Source of the DNA: Gammaproteobacteria bacterium | GTDB lineage: Bacteria > Pseudomonadota > Gammaproteobacteria > Chromatiales > Chromatiaceae | DNA length: 9,582 nt | Assembly (NCBI GenBank): GCA_030620735.1 | Contig: JAUXDV010000055.1 | Coordinates: 1-9,582, forward strand | Reading direction: 5' to 3' | Position numbers and translations under genes: made by a program | Part shown: positions 4,584 through 9,582 of the stretch, in pieces | Layout: each line of letters starts with the position of its first letter | Numbering within the stretch: position 1 is the stretch's first letter | Notes under the pieces: model-generated | Seen by the model: the letters and a program-made list of their open reading frames with translations, nothing else | Told to the model about the DNA's origin: nothing | Database searches by the model: none

Positions 4584-7500
4584 CTACTCTCTCGAAACAA
4601 CTTCCAGCAGCGGCACTTCCCACTGTTCGGGGCACTCTTCTTCGGGAGTGTGATCCAGGAACTCTCTTCTCCAATTGATGATTGCGTGAACGCGCACCTG
4701 CTTGATCAACGGGAGTCTCTTTTTCCACTCGAGGCTTGCGGCATTGGATAGCGCGCCAATTTTGTGACCGGCCTCGTCAGTTATGAAAACCCGGTTGTTA
4801 TTTTGACCCTTTTCCAGCTGCACACGGGAGCCCTGCGTTAGCCTGGCTATCTCCTGTTGAACAAACCTGGCGTTCGGCGCTGTTGCGGCATAACTGATCC
4901 AGATGCTGGAGAGATCGAGCATGGCGTAGTGCAGTCTCAAATCCTGGTCCGAAGGTACATCGAGCAAGCCAGCCCTGGAGCGCTCGATGCCACTGCCTGA
5001 CAATGCCTGCGTGTGTGGGTTTTCAACATGACCGAGTTGGCACAACGTCAGCGTGGTACGCGCACGTGTCATGCCGACGTAGTAGAGCCGCCGCTCCTCT
5101 TCCTGCTGTATTACGTCTGCCTGCTTTCCCCAGCCGCCAAGCATGATGACGTGGTCAAACTCCAGTCCCTTGGCGGCGTGGACCGTTGAGAGGTAGACTT
5201 CGTTAGCGGAAAAGTGCTCCTTTTGGCGTTCATGCAGGGCTTCATAGAGATAATCGACTGCTTCGGATGGCGTCCTGTCGTTGTTGTTGGTTTCATCCTC
5301 CCATTCAAGAAGGATTCCATCCATCAACCTGCACCAGGGATTCGCCTGTGCGTAACACTTCAGACCCTGGAACTCTTTTTGCAGGCGGGTTGCCGTTAGC
5401 GTGGTTTGCTGTAGTTGCCGGATGAATTCAATCAGCGCGTTGATCTCGCGAATGCGGTGCAGTGGGGTGTTGACTCTGCCCTGCGACGCCATGACGGATG
5501 GGATCTTTGCGGTTTCCAGTGCGGCGCGTATGGTATGGAGTTCGATCTTGGTTCGCGAAAAGAGAGCAATGCTCCCGCCTGCAGTGCGACATGTTTTGAC
5601 CGCATTGAGAGCAAAACGCGCCTGCTGCAACGGATCCGGACAAGCCACGATCCGCACCGGGTCTCCGGCAGCTTCTGAGTGACGCGCGGGGTTGATCCGG
5701 ATAGGATGCCCGGTCTTCATGCGGTCGTGATTCAGTTCAATCAATTGGTTGGCGGCGTTGATAATATTTGCTGTGGAGCGGTAGTTCTCGACCAGGTAGT
5801 GCGTGCGAGCGTCGTAGTCCTGTTCGAATTGGCGGATGAAACGGATATTGGCGCCGCGAAAGGTGTAGACATTCTGGTCATCGTCGCCGACGGCAAGGAT
5901 CGAAAGTTTGGCCTCCACGTTTTCCGCTTCCAGCGCGCGTCCGGCAATGGCCGAAACCATATCGTACTGGGGCTGGTCGATATCCTGGTACTCGTCGATG
6001 AGGATGTGGCGGTATCCGGCAAGCAGCCGCTCGCGCATCTCATCGCGCTCAACTCCGGGGATGTCGCACTCCCCCTTGAGCATCCGGGTTGCGGTTGGAA
6101 TCATGCTCTCCAGATCGAGCATCTCCCCCTTGTCATCCAGGTGGGCGGAGAATGAGGCCCCGATGAGCCGCATGGCCAGGCCATGGTAGGTTTGTACAGT
6201 TACCCGCGCGGCATCTTTGCCGGCCAAATCGCGTATGCGCCGGCGCAGGCTGACAGCGGCGGCGCGGTTGAAGCAGACGACCAGGATTTCGCTGGCGCGG
6301 ACGCGCTCGACGCGCAGTAGATATGCGCAGCGGTGCGCGATCACGCGTGTTTTTCCGGAGCCGGGTCCGGCCAGCACTAGCATGTTGGAGTGCGGCCTGG
6401 CGGATACCACGGCAATTTGCACTCCATTGTTCAGTTGATCGACGATCTCCTGATAGGACTCCGCGCTGGTGGCGCGATCCAGCATCTCCTGCTCGCCGGC
6501 AAAAAACATCTTCACGAACTCGGTTTTGCTCATGGTGAAATAGGCGGCAACCAGCGTCAGGGCGCTCTTGATTTTCTGCAGGCCGAGGTCAGCATATCTG
6601 TTCATCACATGAATCTGGAAGTTGCGTTCCAGGTAGTGTTCTTTGAGCGATGAATAGTCTCCATTGGTGAAACGCCGGCCTTTGGCGCCCGGCAGGATGG
6701 TGATAGTCATCGCCGAGCGGAACACCGCCAGTCCCTGCTGAAGGATGATCGCCTTTTGTTCATGCAGAAAAAGCAGGGCGCGTTCGATGACGGCGCTGAA
6801 ATCCCTGATTTGCGCCGCGATGAATAGATCGGCGTGCAATGCCTCCAGCAGCTCGCTTTCGCTAAACTTTACCAGGTGCTCACCGCTCGATGCCGATGGG
6901 ATTTTACGGGCAATCGTATCTAAAATGATTTTTGCAACGGCCTGTCGTTTTTCCGCCGTCTTTTGCAGATCGTCCCATTCACGCTGCAATTTGACGCGAT
7001 AGTGATTCTTGTCCCGGTATTTCAAATCGATGCTGCCCCTGTTTCCCGCAAGCCCCTGTCCATCCAGCGACAGGCTATTGAGCAGGCTCTTCAGCGATTC
7101 GGGAGCAGTGGTAAAACCGTCATCGAGAAGGCGTTGATTCAAACGGCGAAGCGTCAGGATCATCCAGCCTTCGGCATCGGGCTCCTCCTCACGCATGATG
7201 GCGATCATGGCGTTTTCCAGCGCACAGGCTCTGGCCAGCACCTTGTCGGAGGAGTTGGCGCAGCGCACTTTGACATAGGCGCTCAGCAGGGTGTCTTTTT
7301 CAACGATCCTTGCCTCGACCATATCGCCAAGCACCCGCATCACCGGCAGGGTGTCATGCTGCAGCGTGCGGTATGGGTGCTGTTCCTCCCCGGCCTTCAT
7401 CGACGGCAGTTCCGCCAGCTTATCGGCGCTCAGGCCCTCGTCGGGATTGCTGTTGAAGATAGCACCCAGTATCTCAAGCCATTGCCTCCTGATCCGACGT

Positions 7501-9582
7501 GAAAGATTCAATTTGTCGATCTTCTCAATGGCCTCATCCATGGAGCGCACCAGGGGCTGAACCTGCAGGACGTTGGTCCTGTTTTGATCGCGCCTGACGA
7601 AATCGCCGCGCTCCAGCATCGAGACCGCCGTGTTGACCTTGGTGGCGGCCATGGGATCTGTCGAAGTGAATCCGGTTTCGACCTCTTCGTCGCGAAGAAT
7701 TTCCCCGGCGGTTATGATCACAGCGTTATCGTCATTGCGTTTGGCGCGGCGCAGACCCCGCAGAATTTGAGCGATGTCGTGACGGGTCAGGCGTGAAAAA
7801 GCACTCAGTGAAAACTGGGTTTCAATATCCTGTTTGTCATAAAGCAGCACGCACAGAGCGAGGCTCTTGTCGCGCCCGGCGCGTCCCGCCTCCTGGAGAT
7901 AATTTTCCAGCGATCCGGGGATATCGGCATGAATCACCAGGCGGACGTTCTCCTTGTCGATGCCCATGCCGAAGGCGTTCGTCGCACAAATATGCTGGAT
8001 GTCTCCTGCGATGAACTCCTCCTGGATGCGCCGCTTTTCGGGGGCGTCCACACCGGCATGGAAGGCTTTGGCCGACAAGCCTGAGTGTTGGAGGTATTGC
8101 GCCATCTCCTCTGTACCTTTGCGGGTGGCGCAGTAGACCACCGAGGCGCCATCCTCCGGATTGGGCAAACGCTCCATCAGCAACTGTTTGACACGACTCC
8201 TTTTATCGGCTGAATTGACGATCTGCACCTCGAAGTCGAGGTTGCTTCGCTCCGCCCCGCCATCGAAAAGCGTGAGCTGCTGCGACAACTCCTTCAGGAA
8301 GTGCTGCTGGATCTCCTCTATGACATCGCGCTTGGCGGTTGCCGTAAAGCAGGCGACGGCTGGAGGCTGGGTCTCTTGCTGCTCAGCCATTTCACGGATA
8401 AAACGTGAGACATAGAGATAGTCGGGACGAAATGAGTGTCCCCAGCGGGAGAGGCAATGCGCCTCGTCGAATATCCAGCAGCCGATCTCGCGTTGTTTGA
8501 TCACCTTTCTGAAAGAGACATTGCGCAGCTGCTCCGGGGAGACATAGAGGATGGCGACATCGCCAAGGCGAATCCGCTCGAGCACATCGCCGCGCTCCGG
8601 CGGTGTCAGCATCCCGTACAGAGCCGCTGCAAAGGTTGATTCCGTGAGCCTGTTGAGATTATCGACCTGGTCTTTCATCAATGCCTGCAACGGCGAAATG
8701 ACAATGGAGAGAACACCCAGGCGCTGGTTGCGCATCAGTGCGGGCAATTGAAAGCAGAGCGATTTCCCGCCGCCGGTCGGCAGGATCGCCAACAGTGGCT
8801 TGTCATTCATGCCGCTGCGGACGATGGCTTCCTGGAGGCTGCCTCCATCTGCAGTGGACGGCTCCGGGCGGAAGTCATCAAAGCCGAAGAAATGGTGAAG
8901 CTGCTTGTGCGGATTGTGGTTGATTCGGCAATAGGAACAGGCTGGATCGCTGCACCCTTTGTCCCGCAAGCGGCGAACGATTGTCGTAACCTCGGGAAAA
9001 CGATGCCGCACCCAGGGTGGAATAATCGAGTTTGATCCCGCCACGCGCAACCATGCCAGCGCGTAGGCCAAAGACTCCCGCGCCTCCAGCTTCTCAATAT
9101 TGTCTGCCAGGGATTGCGCGGCAGCCTGGCAGCCAAGAGCGGCGACCCGGGAAGAAAAATAGCTTGTTACTTCCTCGTCTATAAATGGCTCGATCTGCAA
9201 CGCATGGAAGAGTGGCAGCATGGTTTCGGAAAATGCCCAGGCATAGAATTGAACCACATCCTTGTCACTGAACTTCAATCCTTCGATAACATCGCACTGG
9301 TCTTGAAACAGCAATCCTGCGTTGCGGGCATCACAAACGGGATCATTCAAAGCGGTGCTGAGCAGGCGGTAGTCTTTTACCAAATGATGGTAAGGGTTTT
9401 CAGGGAAGGCGAGCGGGGAGAGGAAAAGGGTGTCAATAACCGGGAGAGTATGCAGATGAAGCGCCGGAAAGCTCTTTTTGAGCAGAGGGAGGTCATGGTC
9501 GAGAATGTTGTGGCCGAGTACATAATCGGCGTTGCGGCTAAGATCATCCAGAGCCCGAACAACATCACTCTTACCAAACCGC
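4584..9582 (-). CDS. Exonuclease-RecQ helicase-UvrD helicase fusion (5' end outside window)
   Basis: The frame stays open from the stop at 4584 to the right edge, so 1665 residues are visible and the start lies beyond it; a TTG at 9383 is only an internal codon. Numbering here is from the first visible codon (9581). Residues 1-90 look like the C-terminal part of a DnaQ-like exonuclease: the GHN-x4-D motif at 23-30 (VLGHNILDHDLPLL), VIDTLFL at 48-54, and NDPVCDA at 79-85. A Cys cluster C210, C215, C218 with nearby His precedes RecQ motif 0 (FGFDDFRP, 233-239). The RecQ helicase follows, with Walker A TGGGKS 269-274, DEAH 372-375, FTATA 412-416 and QEAGRAGRD 563-571. A middle region of about 480 residues (to 1050) includes likely winged-helix segments but lacks the RQC zinc cysteines. 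The UvrD/PcrA-type helicase follows, with Gln1055, GPGSGKT 1072-1078, DEYQD 1196-1200, GDDDQ 1232-1236, ENYRST near 1265, STVHAAKGLEF near 1465 and YYVGMTRAR near 1500. The last 145 residues seem beta-rich and unassigned. It is expected to unwind and degrade DNA in repair or defence. Confidence 0.93.
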   Translation of the reverse strand, partial: RFGKSDVVRALDDLSRNADYVLGHNILDHDLPLLKKSFPALHLHTLPVIDTLFLSPLAFPENPYHHLVKDYRLLSTALNDPVCDARNAGLLFQDQCDVIEGLKFSDKDVVQFYAWAFSETMLPLFHALQIEPFIDEEVTSYFSSRVAALGCQAAAQSLADNIEKLEARESLAYALAWLRVAGSNSIIPPWVRHRFPEVTTIVRRLRDKGCSDPACSYCRINHNPHKQLHHFFGFDDFRPEPSTADGGSLQEAIVRSGMNDKPLLAILPTGGGKSLCFQLPALMRNQRLGVLSIVISPLQALMKDQVDNLNRLTESTFAAALYGMLTPPERGDVLERIRLGDVAILYVSPEQLRNVSFRKVIKQREIGCWIFDEAHCLSRWGHSFRPDYLYVSRFIREMAEQQETQPPAVACFTATAKRDVIEEIQQHFLKELSQQLTLFDGGAERSNLDFEVQIVNSADKRSRVKQLLMERLPNPEDGASVVYCATRKGTEEMAQYLQHSGLSAKAFHAGVDAPEKRRIQEEFIAGDIQHICATNAFGMGIDKENVRLVIHADIPGSLENYLQEAGRAGRDKSLALCVLLYDKQDIETQFSLSAFSRLTRHDIAQILRGLRRAKRNDDNAVIITAGEILRDEEVETGFTSTDPMAATKVNTAVSMLERGDFVRRDQNRTNVLQVQPLVRSMDEAIEKIDKLNLSRRIRRQWLEILGAIFNSNPDEGLSADKLAELPSMKAGEEQHPYRTLQHDTLPVMRVLGDMVEARIVEKDTLLSAYVKVRCANSSDKVLARACALENAMIAIMREEEPDAEGWMILTLRRLNQRLLDDGFTTAPESLKSLLNSLSLDGQGLAGNRGSIDLKYRDKNHYRVKLQREWDDLQKTAEKRQAVAKIILDTIARKIPSASSGEHLVKFSESELLEALHADLFIAAQIRDFSAVIERALLFLHEQKAIILQQGLAVFRSAMTITILPGAKGRRFTNGDYSSLKEHYLERNFQIHVMNRYADLGLQKIKSALTLVAAYFTMSKTEFVKMFFAGEQEMLDRATSAESYQEIVDQLNNGVQIAVVSARPHSNMLVLAGPGSGKTRVIAHRCAYLLRVERVRASEILVVCFNRAAAVSLRRRIRDLAGKDAARVTVQTYHGLAMRLIGASFSAHLDDKGEMLDLESMIPTATRMLKGECDIPGVERDEMRERLLAGYRHILIDEYQDIDQPQYDMVSAIAGRALEAENVEAKLSILAVGDDDQNVYTFRGANIRFIRQFEQDYDARTHYLVENYRSTANIINAANQLIELNHDRMKTGHPIRINPARHSEAAGDPVRIVACPDPLQQARFALNAVKTCRTAGGSIALFSRTKIELHTIRAALETAKIPSVMASQGRVNTPLHRIREINALIEFIRQLQQTTLTATRLQKEFQGLKCYAQANPWCRLMDGILLEWEDETNNNDRTPSEAVDYLYEALHERQKEHFSANEVYLSTVHAAKGLEFDHVIMLGGWGKQADVIQQEEERRLYYVGMTRARTTLTLCQLGHVENPHTQALSGSGIERSRAGLLDVPSDQDLRLHYAMLDLSSIWISYAATAPNARFVQQEIARLTQGSRVQLEKGQNNNRVFITDEAGHKIGALSNAASLEWKKRLPLIKQVRVHAIINWRREFLDHTPEEECPEQWEVPLLEVVSRE

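Noticed and set aside
6963..7502. 179-residue plus-strand frame inside the helicase gene
   Set aside because: It is antisense to a well-supported coding region, with no recognisable motif and no ribosome site; it is a shadow of codon usage.
9383..9383. TTG at 9383 as the start of the helicase fusion
   Set aside because: The frame continues upstream without a stop to the window edge and encodes the ExoII-like GHN motif, so the true start lies outside the window.
9377..9577. Minus-strand 66-residue frame at the right edge
   Set aside because: It overlaps the in-frame exonuclease segment in another frame and shows no protein family features.
1..9582. tRNA genes, CRISPR arrays, transposases or integrases
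   Set aside because: No cloverleaf, regular spaced repeats or such protein motifs were seen on either strand.

Overview
The window looks like chromosomal DNA of a gammaproteobacterium. The clue is the divergent pair at the left edge: rph (RNase PH, running off the edge on the minus strand) and yicC (plus strand), the same head-to-head arrangement as in Escherichia coli. The YicC protein keeps the family's N-terminal and C-terminal signatures. No species can be named from what is visible.

Region by region. Positions 1-270 hold the 5' part of rph, starting with TTG. Positions 412-1278 hold yicC. An AT-richer accessory stretch follows (about 1280-4580), with every intact gene on the minus strand. 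It carries a ribbon-helix-helix antitoxin with a ParE/RelE-like toxin (2002-1416), a MacroD/YmdB-type macrodomain ADP-ribose hydrolase (2735-2217), a short Fic AMP-transferase with a C-terminal winged helix (3530-2829), a broken AlpA-like phage/ICE regulator on the opposite strand (3562-3756), and a second ribbon-helix-helix antitoxin with a PIN-domain toxin (4460-3746). gmk, which often follows yicC, is not there. From 4584 to the right edge and beyond runs one very large minus-strand gene. It encodes a fusion of a DnaQ-like exonuclease (only its C-terminal part visible), a RecQ-type helicase and a UvrD/PcrA-type helicase.

How the parts fit. Both toxin-antitoxin pairs are ordered antitoxin then toxin and are nearly contiguous. 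Each has a recognisable sigma70 promoter whose -10 is overlapped by repeats that could serve as the antitoxin's operator. The Fic gene also has a near-consensus promoter, studded with five helically spaced ATCCA-like motifs, which suggests autoregulation by its own winged helix. The Fic protein lacks the N-terminal domain that normally carries the inhibitory helix. The macrodomain and Fic genes are co-oriented, and both act on nucleotide-derived protein or RNA modifications. Together with the AlpA remnant, the stretch reads as a defence/stress cassette or the residue of a mobile element beside a housekeeping locus. The giant exonuclease-RecQ-UvrD protein is the most striking single object. By architecture it should unwind and trim DNA, in repair or possibly in defence; the function is inferred.

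No tRNA, rRNA, CRISPR array or intact transposase was seen.
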